From Aphanomyces cochlioides (Eukaryota; Oomycota; Saprolegniomycetes; Saprolegniales; Verrucalvaceae), in assembly GCA_019828595.1 (NCBI GenBank), contig JAHQRK010000010.1:186001-250000 (forward strand): a DNA stretch of 64,000 bases, written 5' to 3'. Positions within the stretch are counted from its first letter, which is position 1. Each line of letters opens with the position of its first letter. Shown piece after piece: positions 35,935-47,730 of this stretch. The position numbers were made by a program, and so were the translations under genes. The notes under the pieces were generated by a model. That model worked only from the letters and a program-made list of their open reading frames with translations, was not told the DNA's origin and did no database searches.

Positions 35935-36851
35935 GCTCGGTGGAGCTTAATGTGAAATGTCCATCTTGTTATCACCTGCGATGGAGTCGCTGGCCGCCAT
36001 AAACAACATTTCAAGAGAGTAAAAGTGCACCTTTCGTGGCAAGAAGGAGAACCAACATGGATCTGTCCCACGATGGCAATGATCATGTGGATGCAGTTCC
36101 GTGATACAATTCCAAGCGGTGCAATTGCTCTGTCGTGGTCAAAGCGAGATGGCTGGCAGCGCCAGTTGTTGAGCAGTCTCCCTCGCCTTCATTGCTCTTG
36201 GTTTGTGTGATTCTTATGGAGCTTTCATCGCTGGGAAGAGAGCATGGATGAAGCCCGACCTATGGGGAGATTTGTCGGCCATTGACAGCCTCTGTGTTGT
36301 TTCCGCATAAAAGAAAACATTCTTAAATTCAATTGTTGGATTTAAGAATGTCTTTAAATGGCTTAAAAGAAACAATTTACTTCACACGGTTGAAATGTCA
36401 TTACGAGAAAATCCCATCACATTTCTCGCACACGACTGTAATGCAATTGACAGAGTTGGATGTACCTACCGCAATGACAAGCCAGCTCAATTCCACTAGG
36501 TCTCTCGGCAATAACATCGTCTTCTTCGCTCCTTTCCATGGTCCGTCGCCTCTTGGTTGTCTCTGCCGCGACAGCAGCAGCAAACACATTTAAGTGACTG
36601 TCCGACGACGCATCCACGCCCGAGTTTGGGACATGATGGTTACACTCTCTCAGCCACGCCTTTTAATGTGGCCGCACTGCAAATGGCCGACGAGTGACAT
36701 CCTGACTGAACTGCTCATTCTTTACCCGGGCTGTACGATAGCTACGGGCGCACGCTCTTAACGGTAGGCGTAGCCAAGCAAAACCATGGATCGAAGCACA
36801 GGAATTCCAATCGAGTATAGCGTCCACTTGTGTCTTAATCTAAGTCAATGA
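35935..36851. other. Intergenic region with upstream module A
   Basis: Contains a hairpin-like inverted repeat at about 36328-36353 (ACATTCTTAAAT ... ATTTAAGAATGT). Next comes the motif TTCACACGGTTGAAATGTC (36381-36399). About 150 bases later there is a stretch ATGGTCCGTCGCCTCTTGG that recurs upstream of other copies. It is probably the promoter region of GH16 copy 2 with a duplicated relic. Confidence 0.5.
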
Positions 36852-39337
36852 CTATGAGGCTGGTAAGTTGGGCGGGGCGTAGAAGCGTCTCTGCGCGGCC
36901 GCGTGGGGTTGCGCTTCTGTTTGTTCGTTCTCCACGGGGGCTGGTTTGGCTTTATACCGCTCCACCTGTACCACGATTTGTCGTCTTCGACGGAACGCCG
37001 TGGCGGCGACTGCTAGGACGACCAGTGCTGTGACTGCGACTGAGTAAACTGGTGGTGGGCCAAAGTAGTCGGGACTACTCGTATCGAGATCTTTGCTCCC
37101 GAGATATTTCGTGCAGCGAGGGCCTACAGCAAGACACTCAGCATAGTCTAGTCCGAGTCGTGATACCTCCGTAGCCAGTGATGCATTTGCATCGACGTTC
37201 GACACAACGACCACTGGGGTACCCCACGCCTCTCGCGACACAGTCATTGTCTGCATTGCACGTCGCGCCCCCATCGACGCGGATCATTGGGTTTTTGGTG
37301 TCAGTGTACCATTTGATGTGGCCGTCAATCCACTGCTTGGTCGGATGCGTCGGTGGATCACACCCGACGAACATGGTGCTTTTGTCTTGGTAAACGCGAA
37401 TGTACTCGATCTCCATGTACATTGGGAACGAGTCGCAAATGTTGTTGTCTTTCTTGTACTGATCCGAGCCTGGTGCGGGCCTTGTCGCACTGCCTCGACA
37501 AGGTCCTTGGTCTGCATTTGGTGGTCTCGCTCCTAGAATTCCATTGTCAGCATATTGGCCAGGGGTTGAGTGTGTCTACCCCAAGCTCTGGCGAGGGCGA
37601 CGTTGAAGATCAAGTACATGGGCTCTTCAATCATGATCTTCTTAGGATTGCGGGGTTTGCCAGAACCTGCTGGGGCTTGAGGCGGTGTCGTCAGAGCTGC
37701 AGACGGGATTTCAAACAGCGGCTGGTCATCCAAGTTCCATCGAACGTAGCCATTTGGACCCATGACCCTATAATGATCAACATGATAAGCACCATCGATC
37801 CTAGCGTAGGGAAGCTTACCATTCGACTTGGTAGATGTAGAACGTCGTGTATGCTTCGTGGCTGAGATCCCAGTTAACTGAAACGGCGTCCATTTGGTAC
37901 TCAAAGCTGTCCATTTGCTTGGTGGGGGTGACGCCTTCCTTGCGCGGCGAAGCACACTTTGAACCTTTTGCGTCGGGGTCACACAGGAAAGCTCCAAAGT
38001 AGCTGTTCGTAATGGGAAAGCACGTCCCGTTGTAGTTGATTCCCCAGTGCTTCGTTCCCTTGCCGTCGATCAAACCCAAGTCAGCATTTGCGTCCCGTGC
38101 TGCGCTCATTTGTGCCTTGTCGAAAACGTTCGACGTCAACAGAGCTGGGTTTGCCCTCACTGCAGCGACCTAAGAGCCACAATTAGACCAACCTCCACCG
38201 AAACGACTCCACCGGCTCGTACGTTTGTACATCCTCAGGCACGGATGGACACAGGTCGTTGGCGGCGTACCGCAATCCTTGATACCAGCTTTTATAACCC
38301 CTGTATGCGTAGACTTTCGTGGGGGCGTCGGCTATGTTAGCCCCTGGCGTGGCACAATATTTGCCGTAGATACAATACGACGGATCCGGTGCTTGCGTTG
38401 GCATCACACGGTACTCGGAAGGCATGCCCGGTGCGATTTGGATTGATGATGAAACAGCATTCCCACCGCCTTCGAGGATATCGATCTCAGGCGCGCCACG
38501 ACCTTGGTTTGGGTTGAGCCCGAAGCCAGGATTCGCATTGCAAGCCGAGATAGCCTGGTTTGGTGCTAGATCTGCGTCGCATTCGTTGTATGACCATGGC
38601 CACATGCGCGTCGTCGAGGCCGTGAAGAGCGCACGGCCAAGATTGCCCATGAGCCAAACGCCAGGCCATGTTGGATAATACGCAACATCCTTGATTTTAT
38701 CCCGTGGTGTGAGTTTGGTCTGCTGGCCATTGTTCCACATGACGCCAAGAGCGTTTGGATTCGTGGTCACGCTCTTGTGGACGTCGTCAGGCACGGTATT
38801 GACTGCCCCTGGGAGTTTGACCGAGACTTCGATCAAGCCGCCTTGGAAGCAAAACTTGTTCCACGATTGCATCATACCGGCTGTGTAGTGCTACAATGAA
38901 TCTCATCAGCGCACTTGCATGGACAACGATGGACGTACCATTTGACTCGACTCAAATGCTGGTTTCTCAAGCCACTGGTTAAAGTATGTGACGTTCACCG
39001 GCCCTTCGTCGATGCGGTTGATGAGCTTGCCGCCTTTCGTGTAGACATTCGTGACGTTGTAATACTCAATGGCGGCGTTGACACCGTCGGGGAGATCAAG
39101 AGCGGTCCAGAGATGATCCTTTCCCGGTTCAAATGTCCGACCTTCGATTTCAAACTCGTCGCTCATGACAAGTTCCCACGTCTCGCCTCGTGTCGATACC
39201 TTGGTCATGGCCTTCTCGGGCGTGTCGACATCGACCCAAGCACCAATGCCAGACTGCGCTGGGTAGTTCTCATAGTCGTAGTCGATGCTCTGTGCTACGC
39301 GGACAATCGCGAGGATCCACGCTTGGTGGTGCTTCAT
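36852..39337 (-). CDS. SKN1/KRE6-like GH16 beta-glucan synthesis protein, copy 3
   Basis: Exons 39337-38939, 38890-38213, 38169-37820, 37767-37580, 37532-37167 and 37123-36852 join to about 750 residues. It starts MKHHQAWILAIVRVAQS, a weaker signal peptide than in copy 2. The GH16 core keeps [16 protein letters not shown] and [10 protein letters not shown]. The EGF-like block (CVERRCKCITGYGGPRC) and a C-terminal membrane helix (VTALVVLAVAATAF) are present, ending [12 protein letters not shown]. Exon 5 has GARPPNADQGPCRGSATR where the other copies have [11 protein letters not shown], so it is more diverged there. All splice phases match copies 2 and 5. Confidence 0.91.
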
Positions 39338-40291
39338 CCCCAGCGAAATGTAAATTGCAATGCCGTCGCTGTCATCCACATTTTGTATCTGTGTTGCATA
39401 CAAAGAGCATCTTTTAAGGCCACGCCTGTGCAAGTGGCAAGGTTGGGATTACAAACAGACCCAAGGCAAACCCAAAAGCTCGAATGCTTCCTTTGCTCAA
39501 GATAGAGAGAGCACAGGCCACGCGCGCACGTTGTGGGTTTACAATTGTGTGGGTACCGTCTGTTTCTGATAGTTCCGAAATGATGGAATGAATTAAAGAC
39601 CACTTTCTTAAAATCTACAGCTTGATTGAGGAATTAAAGAACAATTTCTTAAAACCAGTCAATGAATTTTAAAATGTCTTGAAGTCGACGGATACACCAC
39701 GATGACAAGCGTCCACATTGTCAGGCACCACGACTGGGGGGCATCAACGCTTCATTAGACAGCCACGGCAGCGTCGACCTTGTTCTTGCTCATGGTACGT
39801 CGGCTTTTGGCCGTCTCTGCCGAAACAGAGAGCCCTCTCTCGATCGATTCTGCAATCATTGAGCAGCGCATCCACGCACATGTTGTGGGACACGACGACA
39901 CATTCAGCATCGAAGAATGGCCACGCGTGGGTGCCTCGGTTGAGTTTCAAGTTGGCCGTGTTTGTAACTACGTTAGACTCCTCATCGACGCCGACACCAA
40001 CCCAACGAGAGCAAATTTTGGTCAAATCAAGAGCTTAATATGCTGGATGTGGGCGCAGGTGCACTTCGGCCCCATCGCCTACAGATGTTTGTGAGGACAA
40101 CAGTGTCGCAGCTGTTCATGATCCGTGGTGGGAGATCGAATTTGGTCGTGGTTTTGGCGTATGTTGTACGTTGTAGCTCCTTCTTCGCGATGCGTGCATC
40201 GAGGCCCGGAGTAACCACCCGCTATACAGAAATAGAGGTCGTAACTGCGGCTAAATATCAATCTTCGAGGTATACATTTCGCGTAACGTGG
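39338..40291. other. Intergenic region with upstream module B
   Basis: Holds AT-rich runs (TTTCTTAAAA, 39600-39680) and a segment at about 39703-39910. This segment includes GTACGTCGGCTTTTGGCC and GTCTCTGCCGAAACAG and resembles the module upstream of copy 2. A 106-codon frame here could be the decayed coding remnant of that module. No intact gene is supported. Confidence 0.45.
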
Positions 40292-40703
40292 CCACCGACA
40301 CAAAGGTAGACATTTTATTTATCTCTCAGTCTAAATCGACACGTAGATTATACACAATTTGATTGCTATTTTGACATTACTCGTGAGCATATTGTCGTGG
40401 TGGCTGGCTGTCCTGAGGGCTATGCTGGAGTGAATTGACCGCCAGCCACCGCGACCACCGACACAAAGGTAAACATTTTATTTATCTCTCAGTCTAAATC
40501 GACACGTAGATTATACACAATTTGATTGCTATTTTGACATTACTCGTGAGCATATTGTCGTGGTGGCTGGCTGTCCTGAGGGCTATGCTGGAGTGAATTG
40601 ACCGCCAGCCACCGCGACCACCGACACAAAGGTAAACATTTTATTTATCTCTCAGTCTAAATCGACACGTAGATTATACACAATTTGATTGCTATTTTGA
40701 CAC
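40292..40703. repeat. 163-bp tandem repeat, about 2.5 copies
   Basis: The unit starts CCACCGACACAAAGGTA at 40292, 40455 and 40618, exactly 163 bases apart. The last copy is cut off after GATTGCTATTTTGACA (about 40703). The first two units are nearly identical. Each complete unit contains GTGGTGGCTGGC and, 40 bases on, GCCAGCCACCGC, so it can form a stem-loop. It abuts the 3' end of the KDZ-like element. Confidence 0.9.
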
Positions 40704-40819
40704 AACTTGCAACAAGACTGTTGAGGTATTCTTGTTGTGCTGATAAACTCGAAAAAAACGATTCAGGGCAAACGAATTGGAGCTGTCTTGAGGTTGCGAC
40801 TGAGTTGAATTCGGCAAGG

Positions 40820-43466
40820 ATACTATTTACAAAGACTACAAACGTTGCCACTGTTGCATGGGTGGGTGTTTGACACAATAGATTCCCCTTGCAGTTGATG
40901 TATAAGCGAATTAACAGAGAGCCAAGTGTTTCGTTTTGCACCTTCCACATTCATTTCTTTTTGTATTTTCGCTAATCTGCGAGAATTGACGGCTTTGATG
41001 AAGTGCTTTGTGTAAAGGAGGAAATTTTCAACCCCCATGAAGCCTGCTTGCTTGGTGACGGCTTTAAAAAGATTTCGCACGAGACTGAACTGATGTCTTT
41101 TAGAAATGGGAAATTGTCTATTTTGTATCCACTTGAACAATTAACGTGTTTCTTGTAGTGAAGTCGATCTATAACAAACCAAACATTGTGGAAAAACAAT
41201 GGCTCACGACGCATGCAATATGTGTGCAGATTACACGCGTTGTCCATGATAACGATTCGCTTCCCACTACATCGTGGCCATCGCTGAAATAATGCAGTAA
41301 ATGGATGAATAGGAGATTCGTGATCGTGAAGAAGTGAAAAACCCAAACAGAGCCCATGCGGGCAGCAAAAATGAAATATACCAGGTAGTTTATACCTCGC
41401 TGAAGTGGCGTTCTTCGTGCAGACCTTGTCGTCAGGAGTGTGCTTATTATAAGTGGCTAGGGGTCTCTTGATCGAAGCATTTGGATACCATTCATGCATG
41501 TCATCGTCGGTCAATGTAGTTGAGAAATTTGCATCATCGACATCGTTCATCTCACAAGGAGGCAGGCAATTGAGATAATCCAAAAAATTAGATGCTAAGA
41601 TGCTAAGTGTAGTAGAACAATTTGCAAAGATGCCCATAACGGATGCCAAGGTTGTACATCCATGAGGTTAATTCTTAATGCATGAGCTAGAGAAAGCATG
41701 TTTAGCTCAAGTTGAGACAGAACATGATGCTTTTCTACTAGTAAGGCGTGTACCCTTGATTCAACCATAGCAAGAGATAGTAGTATGGGACGCATGACGT
41801 CAGGATTTCGTACACATCCATTTTGAATAGGCGACTGCCTTGCGAGATCAGATTGAAATTCCCTCCAAGGTGGAGGACATAAACCATTTTCGCAGGCATT
41901 GGTGTGTGCCAAAGTACTAACGAATTGCACTAAACATGGGCAATGCAAACTTAACAACTGTGTGAGAGCAGTGTGGTCCCTGTTCGTCCTATTTGTTGGT
42001 GGATTAGTGTGTGAAGACGACCTAGAATTGCAAAAATGTAATAACTCCTTTCGTGTCGCTTTATCACGAATGAATACACGATGTTGCACTGGGACTCCAG
42101 TGCATATGCGTTGCGAACGGGCCACTTCTTTTCTACAACACATCAAACTAAGCTGCTTGTACTATCTACCGAGAGGTGGCGTATTCGCGACGACATGCCA
42201 TTTTGGCATTATCATCTCCTATGACAATTGGAGATGTTTCCAGGGACCCACAGTGGGGGCACACAAAGCAAGTTGATATGTCGTCGTCTAGCCTAAACAG
42301 AACTTGTAAGCCAACATCCTGTGGAATGAGTTCCTACATTCGGAGAATAAACCAACAGGCCTTAACAAACGTTGCGCGGCTACAAAAATAGGAGGATTGA
42401 CTTAGGTATTGAGCTTCTATTAACCGATGGGTCCCAGATAAAGTTGCAGCCGCAAATACAATGTTGTATCTTATCAAGTTGACTAAATCCAAGTCGAAAA
42501 ACGTGTCGCGACTGACTCGTAGGAAGCCATGAAACATTCCATCAAAATACAAAACAATAGAGCAAGACGCATTAGAGCATCTGTAGATGGGGGCGGCAAT
42601 GTTAAAAGACTTAAACATGCCACAAACAGTAGCAGAAGAGGACAATGACCAGGAGTTTGTGTTAAATTGAGAGCCACAACTGCAGATTTCACTGTATAGC
42701 TGCGTCGGCTCAAACGTATTCATGTCATAACTATCAAGAAAGGCAAATCCTCGACGATTTCGGATTGTGAGCTGGGCATCAAGACTAACAGGAAAGGGGA
42801 TATTGAGAGGAATCCAAGTGTCAGTTTCCATTACAGGTCGCTCCTCTTGGAGCCAAGTCCATTCGTCGTCAAAATATGTTTCTGAGTCGTCTTGCAAATC
42901 TAACCACGATAATTTATGAGAGCATAAACTTGTATTTGGACATTTCAAGCACAACCAACTATTGACACCACGCTGCTCGAGGAGTGCACGATCGAACTGA
43001 TTCGATTGAGAGGCAACGGACACATAAACACGACTTGTCCCGTCTGGAAAACATACATAGGAAGGTACTGCAGGAGGAATATCGAACACCGTAGATGAAT
43101 CATGGCCTCTAGGTGGAGGCGGCATATTTATCAAGAGGATTTTCAATGCATCCACATGATAGCAAGACTCGACCTCGCACTGAGCATCGTGGTCGTGGGT
43201 TGTGCGAAGATTCCCCAGTGTAGGATTCTTCATCAACTCCATGGCTAATTTATTTCGGCTGGTCGAACATTCCCAACAATGAAAGAGTCGGTACATTTTG
43301 TCTGCAAATGCGACATCATTTGCGTGAATATGGGGGCTTGAGCTGTTAAATGTGATTCGTTGCATTCTATCGTTGACTGACGGTAGACAAAACAATTTTA
43401 CTTGATGAACGACCAAGAGAGCATCATACAGCTGAATGGGTTCGCCCTTTACAAATACGTGTATAC
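40820..43466 (-). mobile_element. KDZ-like (Kyakuja/Dileera/Zisupton) transposase gene, interrupted at its 5' end
   Basis: A minus-strand gene with several exons. The first long exon (about 43466-42380) has Cys/His clusters, among them WLCLKCPNTSLCSHKLSW, a SWIM/CxC-type motif. Following segments read FVCPHCGSLETSPIVIGDDN, then a Cys-Pro-His motif (FHFCCPHGLCLGFSL), an aspartate-containing VIMDNACNLHTYC, and FVIDRLHYKKHVNCSSGY. These are typical of KDZ-type or closely related transposases. Some joins (around 41600-41650 and 41110-41140) need introns or frameshifts that I could not resolve, so the element may be degenerate. Its 5' end is replaced by the terminal repeat of the mariner-like element: the apparent ATG at 43479 lies inside that repeat. 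Confidence 0.5.
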
Positions 43467-43468
43467 TA

Positions 43469-45289
43469 CTCTGGTCCATAATTAAAGTACCATTTGACTT
43501 TTGATTGACGGGATTTTTCTAATTCACACGGAATCTAGGTGCTGATTGGCTTATCAAACAGCGCGAAATCTCGTCTTTGATTGGCTAGTTTTTGATCATT
43601 CCAACTCCCAAGGACGGCAGAGCTATGGCCATTCAAAGTTCATGGTCCACAGCGTAAAGCAATAAAACTTTACGGTGGCAGTTCATTTCTCAACTTTGCC
43701 TCTCCTTTCCAAGTGCAAGACACTCTACTGCTCAAGTCAATGTCTCCCAAACCTTCGCTCGTCATGCAGGCGTCAGCCGGGTCCAAACAAGGCCATCCAA
43801 AGCTCAACGCCGACGAGCGGCGAGCCATCTACGAGGCGCTTCTAGAGCGATCCGTCGACGGTCAACTCCCGCATGGTGCACTTTCCGACACTGCTCGTGT
43901 GTTTCAACTTCATTGGAAAACAATATCTCGTGTGTGGGTCCGCGCTCGGCGCTCGATTCTTCGTGGCGGTGCGCTCGCGGACATCTCCAATAAAATGGCA
44001 GGTATTACTTCTGAAATTCGATATTTTGATTATAAATATTGTGTAAAAGAGAATTCAATTCTAACAGTTTTACTATTTTAGGCAATTGTGGACGCAAGAA
44101 AATCCGCTTGCCCGAGAAGATCGAACAAGATGTGAAGGGGACAGAAATGCAAGATCGGCAAACGCTTCGATCACTTGCAGAGCACTCAGGCGTTCCAAAA
44201 ACAACTCTCATTCGCCACATGAAGGGAGGCAAACGCTTGAAGGGACGGTCAAGCTATTTGAAGCCAAGTTTGAGTGAAGTCCACACCGAAAGAAGGCTCC
44301 GCCATGCAATGACATTTCTGCAACCTTCGACGAGAGAAAACCACGCCTTCGTCAATATGCACTCGTACGTGTATATCGATGAGAAGTGGTTTTTCTTGAC
44401 GAAGGTTAAAAGAAGGATTTACGCCTATGACGACGAAGTTGTCCCGCGCCGCTCTGGAAAGTCAAGACGCTTTGTGACGAAAGTGATGTTTTTGGCCGCG
44501 GTTGCACGCTCTCGTTACGACTATACCAAGAAGAAGATTTTTGACGGGAAGATTGGCGTCTGGCCTTTTGTTGAGACTACTCTTGCCAAGCGTGGTAGCA
44601 AGAACCGTGCCAAGGGGGCCCCTGTTTTGTCGTTGCAACCAGTCAACTCTGACACGTACCAAGCCATGATTTTTGACAAGGTTATTCCCGCAATCAAGGC
44701 CAAATTTCCCGTCCGAGACCAAATGGGGACGATATTTCTCCAGCAAGACAACGCGAGTCCGCATAAGTGTGTGACGACAAAGACGTTGAAGCTGCATGGC
44801 ATTGAAGGGATCGAGGCGGCAAATCAGCCCCCACAGAGTCCAGACTTTAATGTTTTAGACTTAGGTTATTTTAACGCTATTCAAAGTCTTCAGTATCAAA
44901 AGTGTACTCGAACGATCGAGGAACTTGTTGATGCTGTTGAAAGCTCCTTTAATGAGCTGCCTTGTGAGACTCTTTCGAAAAACTTCATATCACTGCAAAA
45001 AGTTATGGAGATGTCGATTGAAGTCAATGGTGGCAACGATTACAAGATCCCCAATTTGAGAAAAGATGCCATCGAGGATTTGACGACGTTCAATGTCAAG
45101 TGTGATCAATCAATCTTCAACCGCGGACTTGAACACTTGAATTCCCTTTCCCAGTAAAAGAATAATATTGCATTATATTTTCGTGTTGATATATTTGTTT
45201 TGAAGGTTGCATACAAACATTAAGTTACTTTTTAGACGCAAGTATACTTTAATCAAGTCAAAATATGGGACTTTCTTTATGGACCAGAG
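43469..45289 (+). mobile_element. Complete mariner-like (Tc1/mariner) DNA transposon with TIRs and TA duplication
   Basis: Left end CTCTGGTCCATAATTAAAGT and right end ...CTTTATGGACCAGAG are inverted repeats over about 40 bases with mismatches. TA dinucleotides flank both (43467-43468 and 45290-45291); an alternative boundary three bases further out is also flanked by TA. The interior carries one apparently intact transposase gene. The element sits at the 5' end of the KDZ-like gene. Confidence 0.88.
43740..45157 (+). CDS. Mariner-like transposase (plant/stramenopile MLE type)
   Basis: Cut-and-paste transposase. Exons 43740-44001 and 44082-45157 join across an 80-nt GT...TAG intron to about 445 residues without a stop. 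An N-terminal helix-turn-helix region (residues 20-110, SDTARVFQLHWKTISRVW; HSGVPKTTLIRHM) precedes the catalytic core. The three acidic residues are visible as YIDEKWFF, LQQDNASPH and SPDFNVLDLGYF. The spacing from the second aspartate to the one in VLDLGYF is 36 residues, slightly shorter than the DD39D of plant MLEs, which share the NVLDLG motif. The frame looks intact, so the element may be active or recently active. Confidence 0.9.
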
Positions 45290-45389
45290 TAGTAGAGCAC
45301 TATACGTCTTTATACACGTATAATTTGTATACCATATTTATTTATACATGTACAATGCTTTGGGGAGTCGTTTCATAACCAAATCTTTC

Positions 45390-45949
45390 ATGGATCCCTC
45401 CAGCATCGACTCGCACTTCCTCAAGCAAGGTGCTGGTCGTTCTCGCGTTATTAGGTGTTCATCATGTCAACACATTGTCCCATCAAATAAGTCGCGCTGG
45501 GTTTCACACTTGCGAAATTGTCCAAATGTCTCCAGTGAAACAAAATCGCTCTTTCCTATACCATCCCTAGGCGATAGGAAGCGAACAATTGTCCATGTTA
45601 ATGTAGGAAATGACAGTCTATTGCGTCAGTCACCAGAAGAACCTGCAGTCCCTACACAGCGACCGCAGCAACAGCAAAAAATGACTCAATATTTAGATGT
45701 TTTACAGCCAAAGAAAAGGACTTGCTGGATGCTTCAATGGCACAAGTTTTTTATGATACTGGAATCCCATTTCGAGTGGCCGATTCTTCTTCTTGGAAAC
45801 GTCATCATCAATTATTACGCCCATCTTTTAGCCCTCCTTCTAGCAAACGTATTGCCGGGTCCCTCTTAAAGCAGGCAGCAGCACTTGGCAAACAATCATC
45901 TTTACAGCACATTGAAAACAGTGAATTTATTAGGGGCACATTGCAGTAA
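45390..45949 (+). pseudogene. hAT transposase, 5' fragment (BED zinc finger), frameshifted
   Basis: Starts MDPSSIDSHFLKQGAGRSR and contains a BED-like finger (RCSSCQHIVPSNK...HLRNC). The frame then slips by one near 45705: the continuation KEKDLLDASMAQVFYDTGIP and PFRVADSSSWKRHHQLLRPS is in another frame, matching the hAT segment usually written FARFFYATGIPFRVV. It ends at a TAA (45947-45949). Later parts of a hAT protein occur at 48286 and 53004, so this looks like one element broken up by insertions. Confidence 0.7.
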
Positions 45950-45990
45950 AAATTTAATGAGCTCCAACAAATCAAAATGCTCCCCATCTC

Positions 45991-47229
45991 ATGAAATTTT
46001 GGTTTTCCAATGATGACCTCCGAGAGGTCATTATTGGCTCATTACTGGGTCTGCCGGATAAGCCAGGACTCATTGACTGGCCTCCCATGGATGAAGGTGT
46101 TGTTTGTGCTCTTGTCGCGGCCGCAGCCGCAGCTGCTGCAACGTCGGCTCTCGATGGCAGAAGCTGGAGACAAGAACCGTCACAGGTTATAACTGTCAAG
46201 AATGAGACTGCCTGGTGGACTGTCAAGAACGACCCATCCATGACCGCGTGGTTCCACCGACATTTGAGATGCAGCCGATTTGTGTTCCTCCAAATTGTTG
46301 AGAAAATTCAAAGTGGCTGGTTGCAATGTATTGGCGCTATATATCACAACGCGAATTATGGCATTGATGATCGAGTTGCCGTTGCTTTACACTATCTCAC
46401 ACATTCGGATGGTTATGACAACACGGCAGGTTTTTTCGGAATGAGCTATTCGGCTGTTCGTCAGTACTGTCGTGAAGCCGTATTCGTCATTGCAACGTGC
46501 TATTTGTCGTCTACAGTCAAAATGCCAACATGCACTGATGAATGGGAACATGTGTGCACAGAGTTCGAGCAAATGAGTGGCTTTCCAAATGTTTATGGAG
46601 CCATTGATGGGACATTGATCAAAATAAAGCGATTTGACGACTTCGATGGGTGGTATTGCCGTAAAGGCTTTCCGTCGTTCAATATGCAAGTTGTTGTCGA
46701 TGCTAGAATGCGCTTTCGTTCTTACTCAATACGAAGTGGAAGCCAAAATGACAAATCGATTTTCAACAATTCCAAGTTCGGGAGACGCTGCCACAAAATT
46801 GTGCCTCTTGGGGGTTGTTTTCTGGGTGATGCAGGCTACAAATTGTTTTCTCACTTGATTACACCGTATCTAATTCGACCTGGTATGCCTGAAGATGAAG
46901 CATGCTTTAATTACAAGCATAGTCAGACTCGCAACGTGGTGGAGAGGGCGTTCGGGCTTTGGAAAAATGTATTTCGCATCTTTGCCTCTGATTTGCTTCA
47001 TGAAACTCCAGAAGAAATGGCAAGTTTGATTGAAGCTACACTTGTGCTTCATAACTGGTTCATTGACTTAAAGCTACCTGATGATGTTTCCATGGTTCCA
47101 AAGAAGTATCCTGAATGGATGCATATCGGCGGAGATATAATGTCCGAAAGCGACAAAAATCTTATTGATGGCGATGACGCAGCTCAAGTGCGAGATGTGT
47201 TGAAATGCTACCTCATGCAGTACGAGTAA
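45991..47229 (+). CDS. PIF/Harbinger-type DDE transposase
   Basis: Single exon, 412 residues, DDE_Tnp_4-like nuclease of a Harbinger DNA transposon. The catalytic triad is visible: YGAIDGTLIKI (first Asp), CFLGDAGYKL (second Asp), RNVVERAFGLWKN (Glu). The N-terminus holds an alanine run and the motif SMTAWFHRHLRCSRFVFLQI. No stop interrupts it. A convergent ORF at 47255-47730 supplies the second protein usual for this superfamily. Terminal repeats were not identified. Confidence 0.88.
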   Translation: MKFWFSNDDLREVIIGSLLGLPDKPGLIDWPPMDEGVVCALVAAAAAAAATSALDGRSWRQEPSQVITVKNETAWWTVKNDPSMTAWFHRHLRCSRFVFLQIVEKIQSGWLQCIGAIYHNANYGIDDRVAVALHYLTHSDGYDNTAGFFGMSYSAVRQYCREAVFVIATCYLSSTVKMPTCTDEWEHVCTEFEQMSGFPNVYGAIDGTLIKIKRFDDFDGWYCRKGFPSFNMQVVVDARMRFRSYSIRSGSQNDKSIFNNSKFGRRCHKIVPLGGCFLGDAGYKLFSHLITPYLIRPGMPEDEACFNYKHSQTRNVVERAFGLWKNVFRIFASDLLHETPEEMASLIEATLVLHNWFIDLKLPDDVSMVPKKYPEWMHIGGDIMSESDKNLIDGDDAAQVRDVLKCYLMQYE

Positions 47230-47254
47230 AATTGTATTATGTTAATTCAACCTA

Positions 47255-47730
47255 CTACAACTTGTCTTGAAGTAACTTCAATAGTTTTTCTTGAACAACT
47301 CGATTTTGATCCATGCTTGCTTTGGCATCTCGCATAAATTCCAATAGTTGAGCATCGCCCGTGCTTCGTTGAATGGATGCAGCTTCAACAAGTCCTTTTG
47401 CCAGTGTAGATCCAAGCGACGCAAGTCCTTCAGCCACGCTAGTCTTCTCCATCTTGTTCCGTTTACGTTGCTTGCGTTGATTGTCGACTTCAAATTGTTC
47501 ATCCAACTTGCGCTTCAAACTATTGTCATCACTAAATTCATCTGCTTCTGGAGCTTCATCAGCAACGTTTGTATCGGCTTCGTTTGGATCTTCAGATCCA
47601 AATTCAATGTCTCCAAGTCCTCTTTTATCGCCAAACGCAGTGACAAGCTCATCCCAATATGTTGGCAAGTGAACTGGGGTAGATGTATCATTTCCTGTTC
47701 TTTGGGACGCCGACGCAAGACTAATGTACT
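47255..47730 (-). CDS. PIF/Harbinger accessory (Myb/SANT-like) protein, C-terminal part
   Basis: Convergent to the transposase with a 25-base gap. The visible part ends MRDAKASMDQNRVVQEKLLK and includes HLPTYWDELVTAFGDKR, an acidic stretch and a basic KRKLDEQFEVDNQRKQRKRN patch. This resembles the tail of the DNA-binding ORF2 that works with Harbinger transposases. The N-terminal SANT domain is not evident: the frame meets a stop near 47755, so either an intron or a truncation precedes it. Confidence 0.6.

Noticed and set aside
40292..40703. CRISPR-like array
   Set aside because: The repeat is a head-to-tail 163-bp unit without unique spacers, in a eukaryotic context; it is an ordinary tandem repeat.
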